Source of the DNA: an uncultured Collinsella sp.
GTDB taxonomy: Bacteria > Actinomycetota > Coriobacteriia > Coriobacteriales > Coriobacteriaceae
Length of the DNA: 8,630 nt
Direction of reading: 5' to 3'
Assembly (NCBI GenBank): GCA_900757505.1
Contig: CAAEOE010000073.1
Location: forward strand, 1-8,630
Part shown: positions 1 to 8,172 of the stretch, piece by piece
Layout of the letters: each line of letters opens with the position of its first letter
Position numbering within the stretch: position 1 is the stretch's first letter
Notes under the pieces: model-generated
Database searches by the model: none
What the model saw: only the letters and a program-made list of their open reading frames with translations
What the model was told of the DNA's origin: nothing
Made by a program: the position numbers and the translations under genes

Positions 1-29
1 CAGGGGCGCTCTCCAAGAGAGCGCCCCTG
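1..29 (-). terminator. Hairpin after the transketolase operon, probable terminator
   Basis: Bases 1-13 and 17-29 form a perfect 13-bp GC-rich stem closed by a three-base loop. It lies about 50 bp past the stop codon of the downstream transketolase gene. A minus-strand terminator would have its U-tract just below position 1, outside the window, so this part cannot be checked. The plus-strand flank is not T-rich, which argues against a plus-strand terminator. Confidence 0.6.
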
Positions 30-77
30 CCGGGTTTCCATAGTTCTGGCGAAGCAGTCCTTGAGATCCGCCTTGCC

Positions 78-1019
78 TTATGCCAAGAACTCCTTGGTGG
101 TCGCCACGATGTTGGCGGCGTCCAGGCCATACTTGTGCAAGAGCTCGGCACCCGGGCCAGACTCACCGAAGGTGTCGTTGACGCCGATCTTCTTAAGCGG
201 CGTCGGGCACTGCTCGCACAGGACGTCGGCAACGGCGCTGCCCAGGCCGCCGATCACGGAGTGCTCCTCGACGGTCACGACGTAGCCGGTCTTGGTGGCG
301 CTCTTGACGATCAGGTCGGCATCGATGGGCTTGATGGTGTGCATGTTGATGACCTCGGCGTCGATGCCCTCGGCAGCGAGCTGCTCGGCGGCCTCGAGAG
401 CCTCGCCGACCATCAGACCGCAGGCGATGATGGTCACATCGGCGCCCTCGCGCATGACAATACCCTTACCCAACTCGAACTTGTAGGTCTCGGGGTCGTT
501 GATAACCGGCGAAGCCAAACGAGCGAAGCGCATGTACACCGGACCGTCGCACTCGTAGGCGGCGCGCGTCACGGCGCGGGCCTCGACGTCGTCGGCAGGA
601 ACGATAACAGTCATGCCGGGGATGACGCGCATAAGGGCGATATCCTCGCAGCACTGGTGCGTGGCGCCATCCTCGCCCACCGAGATACCGGCGTGCGTGG
701 CACCGATCTTAACGTTGAGGTGCGGGTAGCCGATGGAGTTACGGACCTGCTCAAAGGCGCGGCCGGCGGCGAACATGGCAAAGGTGCTCGCGAAGGCAAC
801 GCGGCCGGTGGTCGCGATACCGGCAGCGACGCCCATCAGGTTGCTCTCGGCAATGCCCACATCGAAGAAACGATCGGGGCAGGCGGCCTTGAACTTGCCG
901 GTCTGCGTGGCGGCAGCCAGGTCGGCGTCGAGGACCACAAAGTCATCGTGCTCGTTGGCGAGCTCGACGAGGGCCTCGCCGTAGCTTACGCGCGTGGCGA
1001 TTTTTTTGACGTCTGCCAT
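78..1019 (-). CDS. Transketolase, C-terminal subunit (split transketolase)
   Basis: Pyrimidine-binding half plus C-terminal domain of a split transketolase, 313 aa. With the preceding gene product it should form a cytosolic ThDP enzyme moving two-carbon ketol units between sugar phosphates in the non-oxidative pentose phosphate pathway. The pyrimidine-domain signature VGIAESN lies at residues 54-60; Glu58 is the expected catalytic glutamate that activates ThDP. The THAGISVGEDGATHQ stretch is typical of the family, and the C-terminal domain covers roughly residues 190-313. The open frame runs upstream into the other subunit gene, but the ATG at 1019 is the supported start: it begins MADVKK, is preceded by GAGAGGAG with 7-bp spacing, and sits one base after the upstream TAG stop. 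The exact substrate could differ, since related split enzymes act on other sugars, but the pairing fits ordinary transketolase. The stop is TAA. Confidence 0.93.
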   Translation of the reverse strand: MADVKKIATRVSYGEALVELANEHDDFVVLDADLAAATQTGKFKAACPDRFFDVGIAESNLMGVAAGIATTGRVAFASTFAMFAAGRAFEQVRNSIGYPHLNVKIGATHAGISVGEDGATHQCCEDIALMRVIPGMTVIVPADDVEARAVTRAAYECDGPVYMRFARLASPVINDPETYKFELGKGIVMREGADVTIIACGLMVGEALEAAEQLAAEGIDAEVINMHTIKPIDADLIVKSATKTGYVVTVEEHSVIGGLGSAVADVLCEQCPTPLKKIGVNDTFGESGPGAELLHKYGLDAANIVATTKEFLA

Positions 1020-1020
1020 C

Positions 1021-1851
1021 CTAGAGCTCCTCTCCGGCGGCCGTGAGCTCTGCCATGGCCTGCTCAAACTGTTCATCATTGGGGGCCTTGCCGTGCCAAC
1101 CAACCTGGTTCTCCATAAAGGACACGCCCTTGCCCTTCAGGGTCTCGGCGATAATGGCGGTCGGCTGCCCCTTAGTGGCGCGAGCCTCGGCAAAGGCGGC
1201 GCGGATCTGGTCGAAGTCGTTGCCGTCGGCGAGCTCCACCACGTGGAACTTAAAGGCACGGAACTTGTCGGCGAGCGGCATGGGGTCGTTGACCTCCTCG
1301 ACGGGACCGTCAATCTGAAGGCCGTTGTGGTCGACGATCACGCAGAGGTTGTCGAGCTGCTGGTTGCCGGCAAACATGGCGGCCTCCCAGACCTGGCCCT
1401 CCTCGCTCTCGCCATCACCCAGCAGGGCGTACGTGCGGTAAGTATCGCCCCAGTGCTTGGCGGCAACCGCCATGCCCACGGCGGCGGAGATGCCCTGGCC
1501 GAGCGAACCGGTGGACATGTCGACGCCCGGGGTGTCGTTCATGTTGGGGTGACCCTGCAGGTGGCTGCCGATATGGCGCAGCGTCTTGAGGTCCTCCTTG
1601 GGGAAGAACCCGCGCTCGGCGAGCACGGCGTACAGGCCCGGAGCGCAGTGGCCCTTGGAGAGCACAAAGCGATCGCGGTCGGCCTTGCGGGGATCGGCCG
1701 GGTCGACGTTCATTTCCTCAAAGTACAGATAGGTCATGATGTCGGCAGCGCCGAGCGAACCGCCCGGATGGCCGGACTTGGCAGCGTGCACGCCGGTGAC
1801 GATGCCCTTCCTTACCTCGTTGGCAACCTTTTTGAGCTCTTCGTCGCTCAT
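1021..1851 (-). CDS. Transketolase, N-terminal ThDP-binding subunit (split transketolase)
   Basis: Diphosphate-binding half of a split transketolase, 276 aa, about the usual length for the N-terminal partner. Visible signatures are SGHPGGS (residues 26-32), SKGH (65-68), the DMSTGSLGQG loop (111-120), and the ThDP/Mg motif starting GDGE at 145-148 and ending at Asn176 in DHNGLQ. The start ATG at 1851 is preceded by GGAAGG at good spacing. The gene is first in a two-gene operon: its TAG stop is followed by one base and then the ATG of the C-terminal subunit, so the halves are probably made in balanced amounts by translational coupling. The 207-bp gap upstream is AT-rich and probably holds the promoter. 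Split transketolases are known in many actinobacteria, Firmicutes and archaea, so the split is not a frameshift. Confidence 0.93.
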   Translation of the reverse strand: MSDEELKKVANEVRKGIVTGVHAAKSGHPGGSLGAADIMTYLYFEEMNVDPADPRKADRDRFVLSKGHCAPGLYAVLAERGFFPKEDLKTLRHIGSHLQGHPNMNDTPGVDMSTGSLGQGISAAVGMAVAAKHWGDTYRTYALLGDGESEEGQVWEAAMFAGNQQLDNLCVIVDHNGLQIDGPVEEVNDPMPLADKFRAFKFHVVELADGNDFDQIRAAFAEARATKGQPTAIIAETLKGKGVSFMENQVGWHGKAPNDEQFEQAMAELTAAGEEL

Positions 1852-1937
1852 TGTGCCTTCCTTTCATCCTCATTAGACAAAATGCGCACGGCACGGAAAG
1901 GTAATCCCAACACAGCCGCAATGCACGTACGTCATTC

Positions 1938-1943
1938 ATTATG
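1938..1943 (-). promoter_or_regulatory. Candidate -10 box for the transketolase operon
   Basis: On the minus strand this reads CATAAT, five of six matches to the sigma-70 type -10 box, in an AT-rich stretch of an otherwise GC-rich window. The predicted transcript would have a leader of about 80 bases. I see no convincing -35 box at 16-18 bp. An 8-bp palindrome (ACGTACGT, 1925-1932) lies just downstream. The rest of the 1852-2058 gap contains a 5-bp inverted repeat at 2002-2020 with no U-tract, and I find no clear terminator for the upstream YitT gene. Confidence 0.3.
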
Positions 1944-2058
1944 CTGGAAACTGATGGCTTTACCAGAGTTTTTATCATTATTTGAACAATTTAGCAGGCA
2001 GAACCGCTGATGAAACGGTTTATCAATGTGAACGTCTTTTGGATGGAACGCGGTCGCC

Positions 2059-2949
2059 CTACGCGCTAATGTCCTTGAATCCCTCGCCGAAGGCTTCCGT
2101 AACGTCGGCGACCGTCACAATGGCGTGAGGATCGCGCTCGCGCACGATCGTCTTGAGGGTATTGAGCTCTCGACGGCTCACGATGACCATAATCACCGGC
2201 TTCTCGGCACCCGAATACATGCCAGTCGCCTTAAACTTGGTACAACCACGACCCAGGCCATACATGATATCGGCAGCGATATCAGGGAACTTGTCCGAGA
2301 TGATGAGTACCATACGGCGTTTGTTGCCACCATCGACCACGGCATCGATCACGTAGCCGCTAATGACCATCGAAAGGCCTGCATATAGTGCGTTTTCGAT
2401 TGAAAAGACCGGAGCCGACAGCGCGCATACGGCAACATCGATCGCCATGACGGTCGAGCCCACCGGCAGCGAGGTGTTACGCGATATGATTTGGCCAATC
2501 GTGTCCGAGCCGCCGGTGTTGGCGCCGGCGCGCAACACCATGCCGTAACCGATGCCCGTAATAATGCCGCCCCACATGGCAGGGAGCATCAGGTCCGCAT
2601 CCGCCAGAGGTGCTACAAACGGGGCGAACAGATCGGTAAAGAAGCCCAGCAGCACAAAGCCCGTCGCGGTCTGCACCACGTAGAACATGCCACCCTCGCG
2701 CATAACGACCAACAACAGCAAGGCGTTCATCACGATCGTCTGAATACCAACGGGAAGCGATAGGCCACGCGATGCGCCGACCGCCTGGATAATGGTGGCA
2801 AGGCCCGTAACGCCACCGGCAGCAAGGCCGTTGGGAATCAAAAACAGGTCGGTCGCAATAGCGGCCAGAGCGCACCCCAACATGATCTGGGGCAGATCGT
2901 GAAAGAAGTTCATCGAAAGAATGCGCTTGATGTCCAGACGATATGCCAT
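2059..2949 (-). CDS. YitT family integral membrane protein (DUF161 + DUF2179)
   Basis: Membrane protein of 296 aa with the two-part YitT architecture. The N-terminal portion has about five or six hydrophobic segments (roughly residues 19-38, 67-82, 90-110, 121-140, 164-178 and 182-204) and the family motifs IPNGLAAGGVTG (38-49) and GGSDTIGQI (146-154). The C-terminal soluble domain, about residues 211-292, matches DUF2179, including the GMYSG turn (243-247) and the closing run DVTEAFGEGF. The biochemical function of this family is unsettled; a transport or sensing role is often assumed, and nothing here adds to that. The frame is open to a start at 2973, but the ATG at 2949 is preferred: GAGGGGGG lies just upstream, the protein then begins MAYRLDIKRI, and the upstream alternative would lie inside a terminator hairpin. 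The stop is TAG. It is apparently transcribed separately from prfB. Confidence 0.9.
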   Translation of the reverse strand: MAYRLDIKRILSMNFFHDLPQIMLGCALAAIATDLFLIPNGLAAGGVTGLATIIQAVGASRGLSLPVGIQTIVMNALLLLVVMREGGMFYVVQTATGFVLLGFFTDLFAPFVAPLADADLMLPAMWGGIITGIGYGMVLRAGANTGGSDTIGQIISRNTSLPVGSTVMAIDVAVCALSAPVFSIENALYAGLSMVISGYVIDAVVDGGNKRRMVLIISDKFPDIAADIMYGLGRGCTKFKATGMYSGAEKPVIMVIVSRRELNTLKTIVRERDPHAIVTVADVTEAFGEGFKDISA

Positions 2950-2961
2950 GCTGCCCCCCTC

Positions 2962-2990
2962 AAAAAAGCGCACCCAAACGGATGCGCTTT
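2962..2990 (-). terminator. Intrinsic terminator between prfB and the YitT gene
   Basis: The minus strand forms an 11-bp stem between 2980-2990 and 2965-2975, with one G-U pair and a four-base loop (2976-2979), followed by six Ts (2967-2962). This is a good Rho-independent terminator for the secA-prfB transcript. It ends about two bases before the purine-rich ribosome-binding site of the YitT gene, so it may instead act in that gene's own leader if a promoter lies upstream. Confidence 0.75.
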
Positions 2991-3114
2991 GAACTTCTTC
3001 TTGTATTCGATTCTAACGATTCGCCGAACAAAAACCACCCCTGCGCAGGGTTTATTCTGGATACAAACCCGTCCAACCGTTGGGCTTGGCATCGGCTTGA
3101 AGCCGCCCGATGTT
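2991..3114 (-). other. prfB-YitT intergenic region with stacked inverted repeats
   Basis: This gap holds three inverted repeats. Bases 3090-3095 and 3107-3112 pair as a 6-bp stem. Bases 3048-3053 and 3065-3070 pair as another 6-bp stem with an 11-base loop. CCCTGCGCAGGG (3039-3050) is a 12-base palindrome followed on the minus strand by GTGGTTTTTG, which could be a weak terminator for prfB. The second and third share bases 3048-3050 and cannot form together. A TAGAAT at 3015-3010 (minus) is a fair -10 box, which would place transcription start near 3003 for the YitT gene, but no good -35 is visible. Confidence 0.4.
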
Positions 3115-4262
3115 TTAGACCTCCGAGCCTTCTGCATCGGCGTTGCCGGTGGCCCAGCGATGGTAGCCAATAACAAACGGGTCCAGGTCGCCATCGTCAA
3201 GGACGGCCTCGACATTGCTGGTCTCCACGCCCGTGCGTAGGTCCTTGACCATCTGGTACGGGTAGAGCACGTAGCTGCGGATCTGGTTGCCAAAACCAAT
3301 CGTGGTCTTGGGTCCGCGAATCTCATCGAGCGCCTCGGCACGCTTCTCGAGCTCAATCTCGTACAGGCGAGCCTTGAGGATCTGCATGCACGCGGCCTTG
3401 TTCTGGATCTGGCTGCGCTCGTTTTGGCAGGTGACCACAATGCCGCTGGGGAAATGCGTCACGCGCACGGCGGAGTCGGTGGTGTTGACGCCCTGACCGC
3501 CCGGGCCGCTCGCGTGGTACACGTCCACGCGGATGTCATCGGGACTGATCTCGATGTCGATATCATCGGGTAGCACGGGGATGACCTCGACGCCGGCAAA
3601 CGTGGTCTGGCGGCGCTTCTTGTCGTCGGTGGGGCTAATGCGCACCAAGCGGTGGACGCCAGCTTCGGCGCGCAGCATGCCAAATGCGTCCTTGCCCTCG
3701 ACGGTAAATGTCGCGCGGTCAATGCCGATGACCTCGGCCGCGGGACAGTCGTTGATGGTGACCTTCCAGCCGCGACGCTGGCAGTACTTCATGTACATCT
3801 TAAAGAGCATGAAGGTCCAGTCCTGGGCCTCCAGACCACCCTGTCCGGGCTTGATGGTCACAATGGCATCGCCGTGATCGAACTCACCGGTAAACCAGCT
3901 CGAAAGCTCAAGCTCATCGATGGCCCGGGCCAGGCGCTCAGCCGTGGCTGTAGCCTCCTCGCGAAGGGCGACGGCGTCGGGGTCATCCCCCATCTCCTCG
4001 GCAAGCTCCAGCGCAGCGCGGGCATCGGAAAGCTCGCCGCGCGCGGTGTCCACGGCAGCGATATCTTCCTTGGTACGCGCGATCTCCTCCATGGTGGCAC
4101 GGGCGGCGTCGGCGTCATCCCAAAAGCCAGGGGCAACACTTTTGGCCTCGAGCTCGGTCACGCGCGTGCGCTTTTCGTCCAGGTGGAGATACGACTCGAC
4201 CTCACCGAGCCGGTCCGCGAACGCGTCCAGCTCGGCGGGCGTTACCTCTAAAGCCTCAGCCA

Positions 4263-4263
<1 letters not shown>
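3115..4263 (-). CDS. prfB: Peptide chain release factor 2 (RF2) with variant SPT tripeptide
   Basis: Class I release factor of 382 aa, acting in the ribosomal A site at UGA and UAA codons. The N-terminal helical domain covers about residues 1-110. The codon-recognition region follows VHRLVRI and reads Ser210-Pro211-Thr212, where RF2 almost always has Ser-Pro-Phe. The peptidyl-tRNA hydrolysis motif GGQ is at 255-257 within SGPGGQGVNTTDSAVR, and the flanking domain (NERSQIQNK, QIRSYVLYPYQMVKDLRTG) is canonical and closer to RF2 than RF1. The reading frame is continuous through the region where E. coli and many other bacteria have the programmed +1 frameshift (here ESYLHLDEKR, residues 23-32), so that UGA-based autoregulation is absent. 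Its ATG overlaps the secA stop by one base (TAATG), implying translational coupling; secA-prfB adjacency is also known in Bacillus. The stop is TAA. Confidence 0.95.
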
Positions 4264-7070
<2,807 letters not shown>

Positions 7071-7164
7071 GTGGTTTTCCTTTTTGGCCATAGCCCACGC
7101 CGTGCAGCTGCGGGCGAGTTAAACACAGATGATTGTACTTTAGCCAAACAAGGCGCGGCCTATA

Positions 7165-7180
7165 CGGTCGAGCTCGACCG
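7165..7180. promoter_or_regulatory. 16-bp perfect palindrome upstream of secA
   Basis: CGGTCGAGCTCGACCG is a perfect palindrome with no spacer, about 95 bp before the secA start. Its two-fold symmetry suits a dimeric regulator. Its place between a possible -35 (TTACGT) and -10 (TATAGG) on the minus strand would suit repression. I recognise no specific regulator consensus; it could also be chance in GC-rich DNA. Confidence 0.3.
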
Positions 7181-7199
7181 CCACGTAATAACTACGACC

Positions 7200-7298
7200 A
7201 ACCTGCCACAATGGGACAGGTTAATTTTGGCAGGTCTATCTGGGCAAACGCCGCCTCTCTGCCATGTGGTGCCATGGGGACAGGTTAGTTTGCACTAA
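7200..7298. repeat. Two copies of a REP-like GGGACAGGTTARTTT motif
   Basis: The 15-base motif GGGACAGGTTARTTT occurs at 7213-7227 and 7277-7291, in the same orientation and 64 bp apart. The first copy sits inside an inverted repeat: ACCTGCCA at 7201-7208 pairs with TGGCAGGT at 7228-7235, and a competing 6-bp stem joins 7200-7205 with 7217-7222. The second copy is next to a doubled GCCATG and a small TTAGT/ACTAA stem (7285-7298). This arrangement resembles remnants of dispersed palindromic elements such as those linked to RAYT transposases. That origin is an inference, since no transposase is present here. Confidence 0.45.
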
Positions 7299-7301
7299 TT
7301 T

Positions 7302-7343
7302 AAAAAGAAAAAGGGCCGCGCACCCAAATGGATGCACGGCCCT
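7302..7343 (-). terminator. Intrinsic terminator of rpmE
   Basis: On the minus strand 7343-7330 pairs with 7325-7312 as a 14-bp stem, including two G-U pairs, with the four-base loop ATTT. It is followed by TTTTTCTTTTT (7312-7302). It lies 37 bp after the rpmE stop codon. The upper stem and loop share an 18-base core with the terminator at 2962-2990. Confidence 0.85.
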
Positions 7344-7379
7344 CATGCCATGAATGCGAGCGATTCCGCGGCGAGCTAT

Positions 7380-7805
7380 TTACTCAGCAGCCTCGGTGGT
7401 CTCGGCCTCGGCAGCGGCCTCCTCGACGGGAGCCTCTGCGGGAGCCTCGGCGGCCTGCTTGGCAGCCTCCTCGGCAAACTTAGCAGCACGCTTGGCCTTC
7501 TCGGCAGCCTTAGCCTCAGCGGCGGCCTTGCGAGCGGCCTCGGCCTCAGCAGCCTTGGCAGCCTTGGCAGCCTTGGCCTCCTCGGCCTTCTTGAGCTGGG
7601 CGGCAGCGGCGCCACCGAACTTGTCGGCGAAGCGCTGGACGCGTCCACCGGTGTCGACGAACTTCTGCTGGCCGGTGTAGAACGGGTGGCACTCGTTGCA
7701 AAGCTCAACCTTCATCTCGGACACGGTAGCGTGCGTCTTGAAGGTGTTGCCGCAGGAGCACGTCACCGTGCACTCGACATACTGGGGATGGATACCCTGC
7801 TTCAT
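7380..7805 (-). CDS. rpmE: 50S ribosomal protein L31 with Ala/Lys/Glu-rich C-terminal extension
   Basis: Ribosomal protein bL31, which helps bridge the 30S and 50S subunits. The first 64 or so residues are a normal zinc-type L31: MKQGIHPQY, then Cys16, Cys18, Cys36 and Cys39 as the zinc ligands, then HPFYTGQQKFVDTGGRVQRF. The protein is 141 aa, about twice the family's usual 65-90 aa. The added tail (about residues 65-141) is low complexity, with repeated AKAA units followed by Ala/Glu/Pro, and is probably a charged helix that turns disordered. At the DNA level the tail contains three exact tandem copies of GCAGCCTTG (7549-7575). The start ATG at 7805 has AAGGAG at good spacing. The gene is monocistronic, with its own candidate promoter, a structured leader and a strong terminator. 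The four cysteines mark it as the zinc-bound paralogue. The stop is TAA. Confidence 0.93.
   Translation of the reverse strand: MKQGIHPQYVECTVTCSCGNTFKTHATVSEMKVELCNECHPFYTGQQKFVDTGGRVQRFADKFGGAAAAQLKKAEEAKAAKAAKAAEAEAARKAAAEAKAAEKAKRAAKFAEEAAKQAAEAPAEAPVEEAAAEAETTEAAE
7549..7575. repeat. Three tandem 9-bp repeats inside rpmE
   Basis: The unit GCAGCCTTG is repeated exactly three times and encodes the AKAAKAAKAA part of the L31 tail on the minus strand. Its length is a multiple of three, so copy-number change by slippage would keep the frame. Confidence 0.8.
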
Positions 7806-7820
7806 GGTAGGACTCCTTAT

Positions 7821-7883
7821 TGGTCAGGCGCTGGTTACCGATCAGCGCATAAGGCGTCTTGGTTTCCGACCAAGACAACAAAC
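7821..7883 (-). promoter_or_regulatory. Structured rpmE leader, candidate ribosomal-protein (L31) leader
   Basis: The predicted transcript contains two hairpins before the ribosome-binding site. The first (7876-7856) is a perfect 8-bp stem with loop CGGAA. The second (7848-7828) has a 6-bp stem that extends to 8 bp across one A-C mismatch, with loop CGGTA. The loops and 3' flanks match: GGTCGGAAACCA and GATCGGTAACCA, 28 bases apart. CTGACCAA just before the AAGGAG site could also pair with TTGGTCGG of the first hairpin, offering a switch. From memory, L31 leader RNA families have been described in several lineages including Coriobacteria; whether this is the same structure needs a covariance search. 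Feedback by L31 is the inferred role. Confidence 0.55.
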
Positions 7884-7889
7884 TCGGCT

Positions 7890-7918
7890 ATGGTACCACG
7901 GCGCCGCGTGTCCCACAA
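7890..7918 (-). promoter_or_regulatory. Candidate rpmE promoter
   Basis: On the minus strand TTGTGG (7918-7913) and TACCAT (7895-7890) are separated by exactly 17 bp. Each is an imperfect match to the sigma-70 consensus (three and four of six). The predicted start, near 7883, falls a few bases before the first leader hairpin, so the position is consistent with that leader being transcribed. Confidence 0.4.
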
Positions 7919-7998
7919 AAGGTTCACGGTCTTTTCGGAACGACACGAATCTGACCCATCGAAACACATCTCCACCGTTCCTTCAACTGGGAAAATGC

Positions 7999-8031
7999 CG
8001 TCCCCGGGGCCTGAGAAGGGCCCCGGGGACG
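7999..8031 (-). terminator. 13-bp GC-rich hairpin, possible terminator
   Basis: Bases 7999-8011 and 8019-8031 form a perfect 13-bp stem with a 7-base loop. On the minus strand the stem is followed by GGCATTTTCCC, so the T-run is short and displaced by four bases. It could be a backup terminator, the end of a small transcript, or a structural repeat. The plus-strand flank is not T-rich. Confidence 0.4.
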
Positions 8032-8094
8032 TTCGACTGACTGCGGGAACGGCCTTTCCGCTCAATGTGTTCGGCTGAGATCGGAAATCAACCA

Positions 8095-8113
8095 AACTGA
8101 ACTAGGTTCAGTT
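8095..8113. promoter_or_regulatory. Inverted repeat AACTGAAC-TAG-GTTCAGTT
   Basis: A perfect 8-bp inverted repeat with a three-base spacer, of the size expected for a dimeric repressor operator. It lies 13 bp beyond the terminator of the exported-protein gene and about 180 bp upstream of the candidate rpmE promoter, with no promoter recognisable beside it. It could also form a small RNA hairpin. Function unknown. Confidence 0.3.
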
Positions 8114-8121
8114 GACATGGT

Positions 8122-8158
8122 TAAAAACGAGGGGCGACGCTTTTGCGTCACCCCTCGT
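8122..8158 (-). terminator. Intrinsic terminator of the exported-protein cassette
   Basis: On the minus strand 8158-8145 and 8140-8127 form a 14-bp stem, perfect with one U-G pair, and the four-base loop AAAA. It is followed by five Ts (8127-8123). The U-G pair would be a C-A mismatch on the plus strand, which supports minus-strand use. It lies 14 bp after the stop of the small exported protein. Confidence 0.85.
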
Positions 8159-8172
8159 CCCGGCCGGTTGCT

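Larger units (their letters stand above)
7071..7311 (-). other. secA upstream region with candidate promoter
   Basis: No gene is supported between the secA start and the rpmE terminator. On the minus strand TACAAT at 7137-7132 is a good -10 box (five of six), predicting a start near 7125 and a leader of about 55 bases to the ATG at 7070; no strong -35 accompanies it. A second possible pair is TTACGT and TATAGG around a 16-bp palindrome (7165-7180). The distal half (7200-7298) consists of repeated REP-like motifs listed separately. The strongest ribosome-binding site, AAGGA, lies inside the longer version of the secA frame and favours the ATG at 7070. Confidence 0.35.
7919..8126. other. Gene-free stretch between the exported-protein cassette and the rpmE promoter
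   Basis: I find no convincing gene here. The 86-codon open frame at 7835-8095 (minus) has no ribosome-binding site, runs through the large hairpin and overlaps the rpmE promoter and leader. The stretch holds a 13-bp GC-rich hairpin (7999-8031) and an 8+3+8 inverted repeat (8095-8113), listed separately. Together with the rpmE promoter and leader it forms a 367-bp gap between genes (7806-8172). Confidence 0.5.

Noticed and set aside
78..1103. Longer start for the C-terminal transketolase subunit at 1103
   Set aside because: The extra 28 residues overlap the other subunit gene and have no family similarity. The ATG at 1019 has a good ribosome-binding site.
135..2010. Long plus-strand frames (135-1046 and 994-2010) over the transketolase genes
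   Set aside because: They are antisense shadows of well-identified transketolase subunits and show low-complexity composition.
7332..8078. Plus-strand frame opposite rpmE with Ser/Leu/Gly repeats
   Set aside because: The repeats are the complement of the Ala/Lys/Glu tail codons of L31, so this is a shadow.
7835..8095. An 86-codon minus-strand frame in the rpmE upstream region
   Set aside because: It has no ribosome-binding site and crosses a 13-bp hairpin and the rpmE promoter and leader. Its product is unremarkable, although I cannot fully exclude a degraded remnant.
8112..8117. TTGACA as a plus-strand -35 box
   Set aside because: No -10 box lies at 16-18 bp and no plus-strand gene follows; it is part of the edge of an inverted repeat and terminator.
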